Assembly: GCA_900769975.1 (NCBI GenBank)
Contig: CAAGIR010000188.1
Span: 1 to 16,034 of the forward strand
Length of the DNA stretch: 16,034 nucleotides
Reading direction: 5' to 3'
Source of the DNA: Spirochaetia bacterium
GTDB lineage: Bacteria > Spirochaetota > Spirochaetia > Treponematales > Treponemataceae
The notes below the pieces were generated by a model. It did no database searches. It had not been told where the DNA came from and saw only the letters and a list, made by a program, of their open reading frames with translations. A program made the position numbers and the translations under genes. Positions 6,847 through 15,985 of the stretch are shown here, piece by piece (positions within the stretch are counted from its first letter, which is position 1; each line of letters begins with the position of its first letter).

Positions 6847-8713
6847 ATGGACAGTTTTTTAATAGCAGAACCGCAGCAAATGAAAGAAAGAAATCTGGAA
6901 CAGGTAGATTTTGTATTTGTGAGCGGAGACGGATATGTAGACCACCCAAGTTTTGCAGCAGCCCTTCTGGGAAGACTTCTGGAAAAAAACGGATACACAG
7001 TAGCAATACTTGACCAGCCAGACTGGAAAAATCCCGACAATTTTAAAATTTATGGAAAACCAAAGTTAGCCTTTCTGGTATCAGCAGGAGCAATGGACAG
7101 CATGGTAAGCAATTACACAGCAAATAACAAACCACGCTCCCAGGATGCCTATGCACATGGAGGCATAAAAGGACACCGCCCCGACAGGGCAACACAAATC
7201 TACACAGGAGCAATCAGACAGGCATACAAAGGCGTAAATGTAATCATCGGAGGAATAGAAGCAAGCCTGCGTCGGACAACACATTATGATTATTGGACAA
7301 ACACAGTAAAAAAATCCATATTGCTCGACAGTAAAGCCGATTTGCTGATATATGGAATGGGCGAAAATGCACTGTTAGAAATAGCAGCACAGCTTAAAAG
7401 CGGAAAAACCGCAAGAGAAATCAGAAATGTACGGGGAACATGCTGGTACACAGGAAAAGAACAGGACATAAAAGATTTAACAGAACAATATGCAAACGAA
7501 CAGCCAGACAAAAGACCAATTTTTTTGCCATCCTATGAAGAAATAAAAGACGACACACCTCAAAGCAAACAGAAATTTGCAGAAAGTTTTTTAATACAGG
7601 AACAGAACACCGACGCCTTGAACGCACAAATCTTGATAGAAAAAGCCGACTCCCGATATATAGTGCAAAACCCACCGTCATACCCGCTTACGACAGAACA
7701 GATGGATGAAATCTACAATATGCCGTTTACACAAAAATGGCACCCAAAATATGACCGCCCCGCAGAAAACGGAAAAAAAGGCATCCCGGCATTACAGGAA
7801 GTTAAATTCAGCCTGACAAGTTGCAGAGGGTGCTTTGGAGCGTGCAGTTTTTGCGCCATAACATTTCATCAGGGAAGGCGAATACAAGTACGCTCCCACG
7901 AAAACATTCTGGAAGAAGCCAGAAAAATGACACAAGACAGCGATTTTAAAGGATACATACATGATGTAGGCGGACCAACGGCAAATTTCCGACAGGATGC
8001 CTGCAAAAAACAGCAAAAAATAGGCGCATGCAAAAATAAAGACTGTCTGGGGACACACCCATGCAAAAATCTGGAAGTAGACCACAGCGATTATGTCGCC
8101 CTCCTTGAAAAACTGCGTACACTCCCGAAAGTAAAAAAAAGTGTTTATACGCTCAGGCATCCGATTTGATTATCTGATGATGGATAAAGACAAGACATTT
8201 TTTACACAATTATGCGAACATCACATTAGCGGACAGTTAAAAGTTGCCCCGGAACATGTAAGCGATAACGTGTTGCGGCTTATGCGAAAATCAACCCACC
8301 AGGTATACGAACAGTTTTCCGACGAATACAAAAAAATCAACGAAAAACTCGGCAAAAAACAATACCTGGTACCGTATTACATCGCAGGCCACCCAGGAGC
8401 AGACCTTCACGCCGCCCTCGAAACAGCACTTTACCTCAAAAAAACAGGCTTCGTGCCAGACCAGGTACAGGATTTTTACCCCACACCAGGAAGTCTCGCC
8501 ACATGCATGTATTGGACAGAACTTAATCCGCGCCAAAAAGACAGTACAGGTCATTTTGAAAAAGTTTACGTCGCCAAAAAAGCCCATGAACGACGACTTC
8601 AGCGCGCCCTTTTGCAGTTCAACCGCAGGGAAAACATACCGCTCGTCAAAGAAGCCCTTAAAAAAATAAACCAGGAGCAGACTTTCAAGCGTTTGTATTC
8701 CAGCAAAAATTAG
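6847..8713 (+). pseudogene. ygiQ: YgiQ-family radical SAM protein, split by a +1 frameshift
   Basis: Two reading frames together encode one YgiQ (UPF0313) protein of about 621 residues; its substrate is not known. The first frame (6847-8169) carries the N-terminal family domain (VSGDGYVDHPSFAAALLGR at 24-42) and the radical SAM cluster motif C329-x3-C333-x2-C336, ending 10 residues after the break. The second frame (from 8141 to 8713) continues exactly with VFIRSGIRFDY, then GQLKVAPEH and the C-terminal DFYPTPGSLATCMYWTELNP block. Removing one A from the A8 run at 8133-8140 restores a continuous protein (VKKVFIRSG). No other defect is visible. Causes could be a sequencing error, a recent mutation, or transcriptional slippage. 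The ATG at 6847 has only a weak AGTGG site upstream. Confidence 0.9.
8133..8140 (+). other. A8 homopolymer at the ygiQ frameshift
   Basis: Eight consecutive A residues mark the exact point where the YgiQ reading frame switches. With seven A the codons read GTA AAA AAA GTG and continue in frame. Runs of this length are hot spots both for base-call errors and for real slippage by DNA or RNA polymerase. Confidence 0.85.
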
Positions 8714-8889
8714 AGCGAATCATCGCACACCCAGTCACCTTTCACAGCTCGCCTCTTCGGCTCGGTCGCAAGCGACTCATGCTGACGCATGCCTGTTCAA
8801 GCTTCGGCACGCCGCATCGCACAAACCCTGCACATTTCACATACCCAGCTGGCGACACCTCACAAGAGGCACACCACCATCCACCCATT
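8714..8889. other. GC-rich intergenic spacer with hairpins, possible dispersed repeat
   Basis: This spacer lies between convergent genes and is clearly richer in G+C than the AT-rich surroundings. It contains GTCG/CGAC (8765-8768/8773-8776, loop CAAG), CATGC/GCATG (8778-8782/8787-8791) and CCTC/GAGG (8858-8861/8866-8869) hairpins, and two copies of CTTCGGC (8755-8761 and 8802-8808). No T tract follows any stem, so no intrinsic terminator is evident for either flanking gene. Open frames across it have low-complexity, non-family-like products and were not called. It may be a copy of an intergenic repeat family; that is a guess from composition. Confidence 0.4.
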
Positions 8890-11106
8890 CTACCTGGCGG
8901 GGACGGTTTTTTTGAAAATCAGGTTGCCAATACTTCTCGACCCGCCAATGTTAATAATGGCGCCCAGTTCTATGCCGTAGTTGAAGCCTAAAATGGCGTC
9001 GTAACTGCATACCAGAGAAAGGTTTAGGAAATCCCAAGCCACGCCGGTGCGGAAATTTGTGTAAAAGGCTGGATAAAGTTTTGTCATCAAAAAGTTGTTT
9101 ATAATCCCACCACTCCATACACCAGAAAAAGACATTCCAAAGCCCAATTCCAGAAAAACTTCAAAACTGTTTCTTAATGGATAAATACAAAAACCGATAG
9201 GAGCATAAACTTTAAACGCAACTAAAAAAGGATTATTTAAACTGTTGCCTTCTGCGTCAGTGTAAGAAAATGAAAAATTATTCGAAGGAATGCTTAAAGC
9301 CAAATCAAGAGTTCCGCCAAAATAAAACGGACGAATCAAATCATAATTTCTGTAACTGCCCAAAGTCATAAAAGTTAAAGGGTAGGGGTCTAAACTTTTG
9401 TATGCACCAATATTGAATAAAAGACCATGTCCGTCTTTAAAAAGTGTTCTTATGTCTTCATCTTCATATTCGTGAATATCTTTAAGAAGTTCTTTTAATG
9501 ACTGCTCTTCTTTCTTTTTTGTTTTAGAATCTTTGTCTTTTTTTGTATCATCTTCGCCAGCGTTTATTTCACCGCTATTATTAGTATTTTGAGGATTAAA
9601 GCCCGCACTGCCAGTGCCACCACCAGCACCGACTGCGGAACCAGCAGCGCTTGCGGAACCTGTATCGCCAGCACCGCCTGAGCCTGCACCCCCTGCAGAA
9701 CTAGCACCGCCTGCGCCAACGCTACCAGCAGTGCCCGCACCGCCTGCGCCAATGTTACTTGCAGTGCCCGCACCGCCAATTCCTCCGGCACCTGGTGTTC
9801 CTCCAATTGCGGATGTATTACTATTTGTAGGTGTAAAAACATTGCTCTGTGCAAGGTTTTTGTTTGCGTTCGTGTTTAAACCGTTATCTGCAAGGGTATT
9901 TCCTGCCGCATTTTCACCGCTGGCAGACGAAACAAAACTTTTTGTAGTAGTGCTGTTTTGAATTACATTAGTTTTATTCGAAAAATTTTCCGTTCTGGGC
10001 TGTTCATCTGGCGAGGCTGGGAAAAATTTATCTTCTGCTTTTGGGATAAGTGCAATGTCGGAACCTTTCTTTATAGGATCCTGCAAATCAAAATTCTGTA
10101 CGTCATCTTGCTTTTCCTTTACAGAAGTTATGTATTCTGTTTCTTCTTTTAGTAATTGCTGAACATTATCAGACTGAAATTCTGTAATATTTGATTGCAT
10201 GGATTTAGGGGAAGTGATGTTATAATTTACATAAAACTGTTTGATTTTTGGAGGAATATTGTTCAGCGCGTACAGAATATCAGAAACAGAAGTTGCATAA
10301 AGATTGTCTTTTGTTTTTATAAGAATTCTTTTTGAATCGTTAGTTAACTGCACTTCTTCTATATTTTTTGTATTAAAACTTGGAGAATAACCGTATTGTT
10401 TTGTGGTTGCATAGTTAAAAAAGTTAAGTGTTCCCGAAACATCATAAATAATCACATTTTCATTATCTGGGGATATATTGAATCCGTTAATTTGGCTGGA
10501 ACAAGTAAAAGTTTTTAATTTCTGCCCAGAAACAGAATAAACAGAAACATTTTTGTGAGAATCACACAGAATAACATTATCATCATTTGTAAAATAAATG
10601 TCTTTTGTAGAAGAATTATAAGGAAATGAAGCTTTTATGTTGTTATCTGCAACATCGTAAACAAATGCCTTGCCGTCTATCCCCAGACCAGCCACCAAAG
10701 AAAGGTTTTTATTTACAGCGGCATTTTTTACAGTTTCTGGCAAAGTGATTTCCTTTGTTTCTGCATCAGAAAGAGCAGATTTTTGATAAGTAACCAAAAG
10801 TGAATTGTTATTAATCAAACAGTTTATATTGGGATAAGTTAAACTGGAATTTGTAGCATAAAAAGGATTTGTAATTTGCGAATCATCAGCAGAAAAACTG
10901 TTTTGAAGTTCCAGTGAAAGAAAATCTCTGACATAAACATTTCCGTTTGTAGTATAAGAAAAACTTTCGCCCTTTTTATCCCACTTTGGAGAAGATATAT
11001 AATAAGGCGATTTTATAACAGGAATAATAATTTCATTTTGCTGTGCATACACAAAAGAGAAAAAAACAAATAGAAGTGAAAAAATACAAAAACTTTTATG
11101 TTTCAT
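8890..11106 (-). CDS. Secreted protein: propeller-like domain, Gly/Ala-rich linker, beta-barrel-like C-terminus
   Basis: Family not recognised. The 738-residue product starts with a signal peptide (about 1-21, ending VYA-QQ). Residues about 25-290 are beta-rich with recurring short strands (for example GKAFVYDVADN, NVSVYSVSGQKLKTF, ISPDNENVIIYD), resembling a WD40/TolB-type propeller with weak repeats. A Ser/Thr/Asn-rich stretch is followed by a Gly/Ala-rich repeat (434-503), a Lys/Asp/Glu linker (about 516-545), and a C-terminal region (about 560-738) of alternating aromatic/glycine strands (FNIGAYKS, FVEL-like segments, FNYGIELGAIINIGG) typical of an outer-membrane barrel. Export to the periplasm or outer membrane is inferred. 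It starts 4 nt after the upstream lipoprotein stop, with GGA 9 nt before ATG, so the two are probably co-transcribed. Confidence 0.85.
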   Translation of the reverse strand: MKHKSFCIFSLLFVFFSFVYAQQNEIIIPVIKSPYYISSPKWDKKGESFSYTTNGNVYVRDFLSLELQNSFSADDSQITNPFYATNSSLTYPNINCLINNNSLLVTYQKSALSDAETKEITLPETVKNAAVNKNLSLVAGLGIDGKAFVYDVADNNIKASFPYNSSTKDIYFTNDDNVILCDSHKNVSVYSVSGQKLKTFTCSSQINGFNISPDNENVIIYDVSGTLNFFNYATTKQYGYSPSFNTKNIEEVQLTNDSKRILIKTKDNLYATSVSDILYALNNIPPKIKQFYVNYNITSPKSMQSNITEFQSDNVQQLLKEETEYITSVKEKQDDVQNFDLQDPIKKGSDIALIPKAEDKFFPASPDEQPRTENFSNKTNVIQNSTTTKSFVSSASGENAAGNTLADNGLNTNANKNLAQSNVFTPTNSNTSAIGGTPGAGGIGGAGTASNIGAGGAGTAGSVGAGGASSAGGAGSGGAGDTGSASAAGSAVGAGGGTGSAGFNPQNTNNSGEINAGEDDTKKDKDSKTKKKEEQSLKELLKDIHEYEDEDIRTLFKDGHGLLFNIGAYKSLDPYPLTFMTLGSYRNYDLIRPFYFGGTLDLALSIPSNNFSFSYTDAEGNSLNNPFLVAFKVYAPIGFCIYPLRNSFEVFLELGFGMSFSGVWSGGIINNFLMTKLYPAFYTNFRTGVAWDFLNLSLVCSYDAILGFNYGIELGAIINIGGSRSIGNLIFKKTVPAR
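9598..9807 (-). repeat. Gly/Ala-rich coding repeat, 33-bp period
   Basis: This stretch encodes residues 434-503 of the secreted protein. The clearest units are GGAGTASNIGA and GGAGTAGSVGA (residues 444-465), an 11-residue period; at DNA level a 17-nt exact match (9728-9744 and 9761-9777) is spaced 33 nt apart. The rest is a degenerate Gly-Ala-Ser tract. It is GC-rich compared with both flanks of the gene. Confidence 0.85.
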
Positions 11107-11110
11107 AAAA

Positions 11111-13372
11111 TTAATCCAAAATAATTAAGTATAAATAGTAACTGAACCTGGAATTTACAAAATCAGAAGAATGAACGTTTATTTCTATATAATATTCACC
11201 TGTAGTCCATTCTTCAGAACTAAATCCCACAGATAAAGATGATTTTATAGTTTCGGCACTTAAACTTTGCGTAGTCATTACCTTTGAATCACTACTGCGT
11301 TTAACCACCAATTGTGAATTATCATATTTCCGCTCGTCAATTATGTTATGTTTTATATCAAATTGAATTGAAGAAATTTTTGATTTGGAAATTTTAATGT
11401 AATTGCTTGAAAGTCCAAAAGCTTCATCTTCTGAATTTAAATCTTCCAAAGTTCTGCCGTCGCTTTTTTCACTAAGTGTAATTTTCTCGGTGAGTTGAGT
11501 AGTGAAATTTCCATCATCAAAAAAATGTATATAAATATCATCAGCGGCTAAATAGTATTGTTCATACGAAGCAGAATCATCGTTTTCGTAATGAGCAAAA
11601 AAAGTTACGTTTTTGTGTCCTGTATAAACATAATCAGAACCTGCGGTAATGTGAGTGTCATTTGAAAAATAATCTTTTGTCCAGTATGACCATGTATTTG
11701 CATTATATGTTAAAGAAAGTGCATCGGCAGTAGTTTTTACAGGGTTATTAACGTCGTTGTCTATAGAAGAAATGTATGTGCAGTCATTACCGTCAGGATA
11801 AAAAAGAAATGATTCGTTATTGTTATTATGCTGAATGTTATACAAAAGCGTAAGCGGAAGTTCTGTATCGCTGTCACCTTTTGTTGCAGTAAGAGTACCG
11901 TTTCTTGTTTCATAATTTATTCTGTAAAGATTTAAAGTAGTCACATCATCTGCTGTTTCGCTATTAAAAAGTGAAAAACCTTCATCAAAAGTCATATGCA
12001 AATCTTCAAGTTCTTGTGATGTAGGAAATGTGATGTAAGTCCATTCTGAATTTCCTGTATTATTTACAGCACAAATCCTTGCCACGAACCTTGAACCAAG
12101 CGGCAGATTCATCGTGTAATATGCAGAATTTTTGGAAAGTGAACCGTCTACATAAAATACAGATCGTTTTTGAGAAAGATAATCATAAGAAACAGAAGTG
12201 CCATAAGTCGCTGTCAGAACATTCCAGTCGTCATCCGAAGTGATGGAAGAAACTTTTTCATCACCGTCTGTTTTTAATAATTCCAGATTAAAATAATTTT
12301 CGGTTTTGGAATTGTCTTCCCATTTAAATTGAACAGAATAGTATTCGGGGGTATTTTTATCTGGAAGTTTATATGCTGCCAGCAGGTGAGAAGGTGCCTC
12401 TGGTTTTTTATCCATAAAATCTGGGATAACAAAACTTGCAGTTGTTGTTTGGTTCATTATAATGTTAATTTTATCTGAATATTCAAATGTTTTTAAAATT
12501 GTTGTGTTAGAAGAGTCATAGCAGTTATATTTTACAATCAGATTATATGTTCCAGGTTGTACATTCTGGAGGATATTTTCAGTATCATCATTTTCAAAAC
12601 TGGAAAAACTCTGATTTATAGAAGAAGAAGCGGCTTGTGTACTTCTGAGTGTAAATGGTGCAGAAGGAGGATAAACAAGCTCATCATCATCTAAAGAATA
12701 AAGTCCTGCCGTAACAGAATAATTTCCTTGAACTTCCCAGTCATCTTGATGCTGAACAGTAACTTTAAAACTGCCTTTGCCAGTAGAAAGAGTATTAGCT
12801 TTTAGATGAAAAATTGTCTTTTCTTCGTAACGTAAGTCTACAAAAGTAGAAGCACGTAAAGACGCATAAACTTGTAAAATGTTTCGTGTAAGCTCTCCAG
12901 CACTTGAAGTCATTTTTCCATTCATTTTTTGAGTTAATGCAAAAAGTTCAAATTCATAGTAAGTTTTGGAAAAATTGTGCGAAATTGTACCCGTTGTCTG
13001 TGTTAATGGCACAAAAGTAATGTTTTCTATAGAACCATTTGAATTTGGTCTAGATAAATCTCTGTAAAAAATATAATAAACATAATTGCTGGAGTCGTAG
13101 CATGGAATAATAGTTCTGTTATTATCTTCGTAAACAGCCGGATTATTAAAAAAGATATAGCCTTCGTCGCTTGTAATGTCCATTTGCAAAGGGGCAGAAT
13201 CTGCGGAGCAATTATTGTTTGTGCTGGATTCTATAAGATTTGTACAGCTTAAACAAAACACAAAACATATTAAGCAAAGCAGAGTAAAAAACGATTTTAA
13301 AGTGTTTTTTTGTAATATGCTTTTAATAAAATGAGGATTTGCTGTGTTTTTTTTAAGATAAACAAATTTCAT
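11111..13372 (-). CDS. Large lipoprotein, Fn3-like, paralogue of the upstream gene
   Basis: The 753-residue product is a predicted lipoprotein: a hydrophobic segment (29-42) ends in the lipobox C-L-S-C43. The n-region is unusually long (28 residues, five Lys), but no later start codon exists before the hydrophobic stretch and a TGA lies three codons upstream of the ATG, so the start is forced. It matches the neighbouring 783-residue lipoprotein along most of its length: LKANTLSTGKGS at 190-201 and DDWEV at 210-214, NQTT at 307-310, WEDNSK at 351-356, and RFVARICAVNNTGNSEW at 428-444 (fibronectin-III-like). Role unknown; exposure at the cell surface or in the periplasm is inferred. No clear ribosome binding site precedes it. 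Confidence 0.85.
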   Translation of the reverse strand: MKFVYLKKNTANPHFIKSILQKNTLKSFFTLLCLICFVFCLSCTNLIESSTNNNCSADSAPLQMDITSDEGYIFFNNPAVYEDNNRTIIPCYDSSNYVYYIFYRDLSRPNSNGSIENITFVPLTQTTGTISHNFSKTYYEFELFALTQKMNGKMTSSAGELTRNILQVYASLRASTFVDLRYEEKTIFHLKANTLSTGKGSFKVTVQHQDDWEVQGNYSVTAGLYSLDDDELVYPPSAPFTLRSTQAASSSINQSFSSFENDDTENILQNVQPGTYNLIVKYNCYDSSNTTILKTFEYSDKINIIMNQTTTASFVIPDFMDKKPEAPSHLLAAYKLPDKNTPEYYSVQFKWEDNSKTENYFNLELLKTDGDEKVSSITSDDDWNVLTATYGTSVSYDYLSQKRSVFYVDGSLSKNSAYYTMNLPLGSRFVARICAVNNTGNSEWTYITFPTSQELEDLHMTFDEGFSLFNSETADDVTTLNLYRINYETRNGTLTATKGDSDTELPLTLLYNIQHNNNNESFLFYPDGNDCTYISSIDNDVNNPVKTTADALSLTYNANTWSYWTKDYFSNDTHITAGSDYVYTGHKNVTFFAHYENDDSASYEQYYLAADDIYIHFFDDGNFTTQLTEKITLSEKSDGRTLEDLNSEDEAFGLSSNYIKISKSKISSIQFDIKHNIIDERKYDNSQLVVKRSSDSKVMTTQSLSAETIKSSLSVGFSSEEWTTGEYYIEINVHSSDFVNSRFSYYLYLIILD

Positions 13373-13381
13373 AATAAATCA

Positions 13382-13431
13382 TAATAAAAAAATAGAAAAT
13401 GTGGCAGCCGTTTTTATAAAACAGCCACCAC
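13382..13431 (-). terminator. Rho-independent terminator between the paralogous lipoprotein genes
   Basis: Read on the minus strand, 13431-13401 forms a 14-bp stem (all pairs formed, three of them G-U) with a 3-nt loop AUA, followed by a U-rich tail (13400-13382). It lies 29 nt after the stop codon of the 783-residue lipoprotein and its tail ends about 10 nt before the ATG of the next gene. It should end or attenuate transcription from the upstream gene, leaving little room for a separate promoter. Confidence 0.75.
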
Positions 13432-13460
13432 ATAAATTAACAGTTTAGCAAAGTGAAAAA

Positions 13461-15812
13461 TTACTGTGTAATATCAAGAGTAAATACATAAGAATATGTA
13501 TGTTCTGGAATCTGACTTGTATTAGCAGTTAATTCACAGTGATATTTTCCAAGTTTCCAGGTTTTAAAGTTTATGTTCCATTGAGAATCATTATTCCAAT
13601 CCTGGTCAATAAGCTTTGTTTTACCGTCAATTGCAGTAACTGTCAGATGAATTTTATCGTAAGTTCCATTTTCTACCTTAATTGTATTAGTGTCTTTATC
13701 ATAAGTAGAAATTGGAAGTTCCTTTGAATTTTCGTTTGCTGTAATAGTAATATTGTTTACTTTAGCAACTGAAACTTCAAGAACTTTTTTAGCAGGGTCA
13801 TTTTCACCGGCACCTAACTTTAAATCTTTAATAGAGGAAGCCTCTGTATTTGCCTCAAAATCAATTTTATCATTACTTTGAAGTTCAACACCATCTTTTT
13901 TGAATGCGATGTTAAAGTAAGTTGGTTTAAGCTCATAAAGTGTAATGTCATCAATTTCTACAGTGAAAGTTCTGGTAGTATCATAATTTGCAACAAGACT
14001 TAAGTTTTTAAAACCTGTATATAATGGTGATTCTGCTTTACGAACGTTGAGATCCGTATTAGCATAGTTAGCTTTTACTGGTTGAGTAGCAAGAGCATTA
14101 GTTTTAGCAAGCTCATCTGAAGTTACTGTATTAGGGTAGTATTTAATGTTTGCAATATAGTCCGTTGGAGCTTGTTCATAAGTAACTGTTGCACCATAAT
14201 CTGTACCGTTTTCTGCACCCAAAGACCAGTTTTTAAAGAAATTACCATCTTTTGAAAGAACAATTTTTGCTGGAGCTTCTAGTTGCGTTCCTGTTACATC
14301 TATTACATAGGTTGCTTCTGTAATTCCATCTGGAGAAAGAATTACATTATGAGTTGTGGACACAGCTGGACCATTGTCTGTATGCTGACTTGCATAATAT
14401 ACTAAAGCAGGTGTTTTTTCAGCACTAATAGCAGTACCATCTGAATCAGCAGCAGTAAATGTACCGCCGTTCAAATTTAAGTTAATTCTAAAGCGGTTAA
14501 TTGTTGTAACACTTGTTTCAAATGCTGTCCATCCTGTATCTACATCTCCAGTTTTCCAAGTTACATAAGCCCAATCAGATTTTCCAGCATCGTTAGAGGC
14601 ACAAATTCTTGCAGCATAGCGTTTTTCTAATGGTAGAGTTAATGTTATACTTGTATTTCCTTTATTTAAAGAGCCTGCCACTTTTGCATCTGCAGCATCA
14701 AAAGTAAGTCTGTCATACTCTTCAGAAGTACTTCCTGTTACTGCAGCATTCCATTCATCATCATTAGTAGGTAATTTTGGAAGAAGAACATCATCATTGA
14801 ATTTTAATAATTGGATTATAAATTCTCTTTCATTTTTAGATTTATCTTCCCATTCAAATTTTACATTATAGTTATTTTTTGAAGAATCTTTAGGATCTTG
14901 ATATAGAAGAACAAAATTGGCAGGTGCTACTGGTGCTTTTTCAAGAATTTCTGGAATTTCAACTGTTCCTTTTGATGTTTGATTCATTAAAACAATAACT
15001 TTTTCTGAATATTCATAAGTTTTTGTTGTTGTTCCTTCTGCATTTGGTTGATACGCATATTCTACTACAAGATTGTATTCTCCTTGTGCAATATTAGTTC
15101 CTGTAAAAGTTTTGGTACCCATTTTTACAGGATCACTTGATCTAGGAACTAATATTGTTGCTGTTGTAGCAGGATAAACAATAGTGTCATTATCGATGTT
15201 CTTTAAACTTGCAGATACTACATACTGAGGAGGAACATCCCAGTCGTCTATATGTTTAATGGTAATATCAATTGATCCTTTTCCTGTAGAAAGTGAATTC
15301 GCTTTCATATGGAATGTTACTTTATCATTGTAACGCAAATCTGCATTTGCAGTTCCCACAAAAGAAGCTTTGCTTTCAACCTCATTTACAGCTGGAGTGG
15401 TTGTAACACCACTAGAAGGAACAGCATATAGTTTAAAAGTATAATCAGAAAGAGTAAATGCTTTTGTAAAAGAACCTTTTGTAATACTAGGATTAGTTGA
15501 AGAAGGTTCTTTATTAAATGTTATTTCCTCTATCGAATCATTAGCTGAATTTACAGTATCCCTATAGACTAAATAAAACTTTAATGTAGCTGCATCTACT
15601 GCTTCAGGTGTAATGGTACGTGCAGTTGAATCTACAGATGTTGGAATTGTAAAAAGTCCGTCAGAATCTGCTATAAAAGTAATGCTTTTTCCTGCCAGAG
15701 AATTGCTTCCTGTTTCGTCTTTAACAATACCTCCAGAAATCTGGTTACAAGACATAAAGATGAAAGTTGCAGTGGTTAATACCATTGCAAAAAATTTTGT
15801 AAATCTTTTCAT
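13461..15812 (-). CDS. Large lipoprotein with Fn3-like and InlB-repeat-like regions
   Basis: The 783-residue product begins with a lipoprotein signal (1-21) and lipobox F-M-S-C22. Residues about 160-200 hold the paralogue-shared block LRYNDKVTFHMKANSLSTGK; a fibronectin-III-like domain spans about 295-421 (ending RYAARICASNDAGKSDWAYV). From about 441 the segment INLNLNGGTF and the later FFKNW suggest degenerate InlB/Listeria-Bacteroides-type repeats. A conserved C-terminal part (HTYSYVFTLDITQ) also matches the neighbour. Function unknown; adhesion or surface structure is an inference from the domain style. The ATG at 15812 has a good GAGGT site (15820-15824 region), and a promoter and a palindrome lie upstream. 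Confidence 0.87.
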   Translation of the reverse strand: MKRFTKFFAMVLTTATFIFMSCNQISGGIVKDETGSNSLAGKSITFIADSDGLFTIPTSVDSTARTITPEAVDAATLKFYLVYRDTVNSANDSIEEITFNKEPSSTNPSITKGSFTKAFTLSDYTFKLYAVPSSGVTTTPAVNEVESKASFVGTANADLRYNDKVTFHMKANSLSTGKGSIDITIKHIDDWDVPPQYVVSASLKNIDNDTIVYPATTATILVPRSSDPVKMGTKTFTGTNIAQGEYNLVVEYAYQPNAEGTTTKTYEYSEKVIVLMNQTSKGTVEIPEILEKAPVAPANFVLLYQDPKDSSKNNYNVKFEWEDKSKNEREFIIQLLKFNDDVLLPKLPTNDDEWNAAVTGSTSEEYDRLTFDAADAKVAGSLNKGNTSITLTLPLEKRYAARICASNDAGKSDWAYVTWKTGDVDTGWTAFETSVTTINRFRINLNLNGGTFTAADSDGTAISAEKTPALVYYASQHTDNGPAVSTTHNVILSPDGITEATYVIDVTGTQLEAPAKIVLSKDGNFFKNWSLGAENGTDYGATVTYEQAPTDYIANIKYYPNTVTSDELAKTNALATQPVKANYANTDLNVRKAESPLYTGFKNLSLVANYDTTRTFTVEIDDITLYELKPTYFNIAFKKDGVELQSNDKIDFEANTEASSIKDLKLGAGENDPAKKVLEVSVAKVNNITITANENSKELPISTYDKDTNTIKVENGTYDKIHLTVTAIDGKTKLIDQDWNNDSQWNINFKTWKLGKYHCELTANTSQIPEHTYSYVFTLDITQ

Positions 15813-15843
15813 TATTTACCTCGTTTTTTTGTGTGTGTTATTA

Positions 15844-15858
15844 GTTTGCAACGCAAAC
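15844..15858 (-). promoter_or_regulatory. 15-bp perfect palindrome in the lipoprotein leader
   Basis: GTTTGC-AAC-GCAAAC is a 6-bp perfect inverted repeat with a 3-nt spacer, lying about 31-46 nt upstream of the lipoprotein ATG and downstream of the predicted promoter. It could be an operator for a dimeric regulator or a small hairpin in the mRNA leader. Confidence 0.4.
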
Positions 15859-15898
15859 ATGAACATTTTTTAACTGTTTTTTTTTGTATTTTTTAGCG

Positions 15899-15927
15899 GT
15901 TGTATCTTTTGTAGATGTCTCCGTCAA
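15899..15927 (-). promoter_or_regulatory. Sigma-70-type promoter of the lipoprotein gene
   Basis: On the minus strand, TTGACG (15927-15922) and TACAAC (15904-15899) are separated by 17 nt. The -35 box matches consensus at five of six positions and the -10 box at four of six. The leader would be about 80 nt and contain the palindrome at 15844-15858. Confidence 0.5.
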
Positions 15928-15985
15928 TACTAACCCCATAAACAAATTTTCATAATCGAATTACACTTGTTTCTGAGGTGTAAAA

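Noticed and set aside
8779..8991. Small plus-strand open frames across the GC-rich spacer
   Set aside because: They run into the antisense of the convergent gene, lack a ribosome binding site, and have low-complexity sequence.
8890..9010. T run near 8907-8913 as a terminator for ygiQ
   Set aside because: It lies inside the coding end of the convergent gene and no stable stem precedes it.
9614..9961. Plus-strand Pro/Ala-rich open frame
   Set aside because: It is the antisense shadow of the Gly/Ala-rich repeat in the secreted protein.
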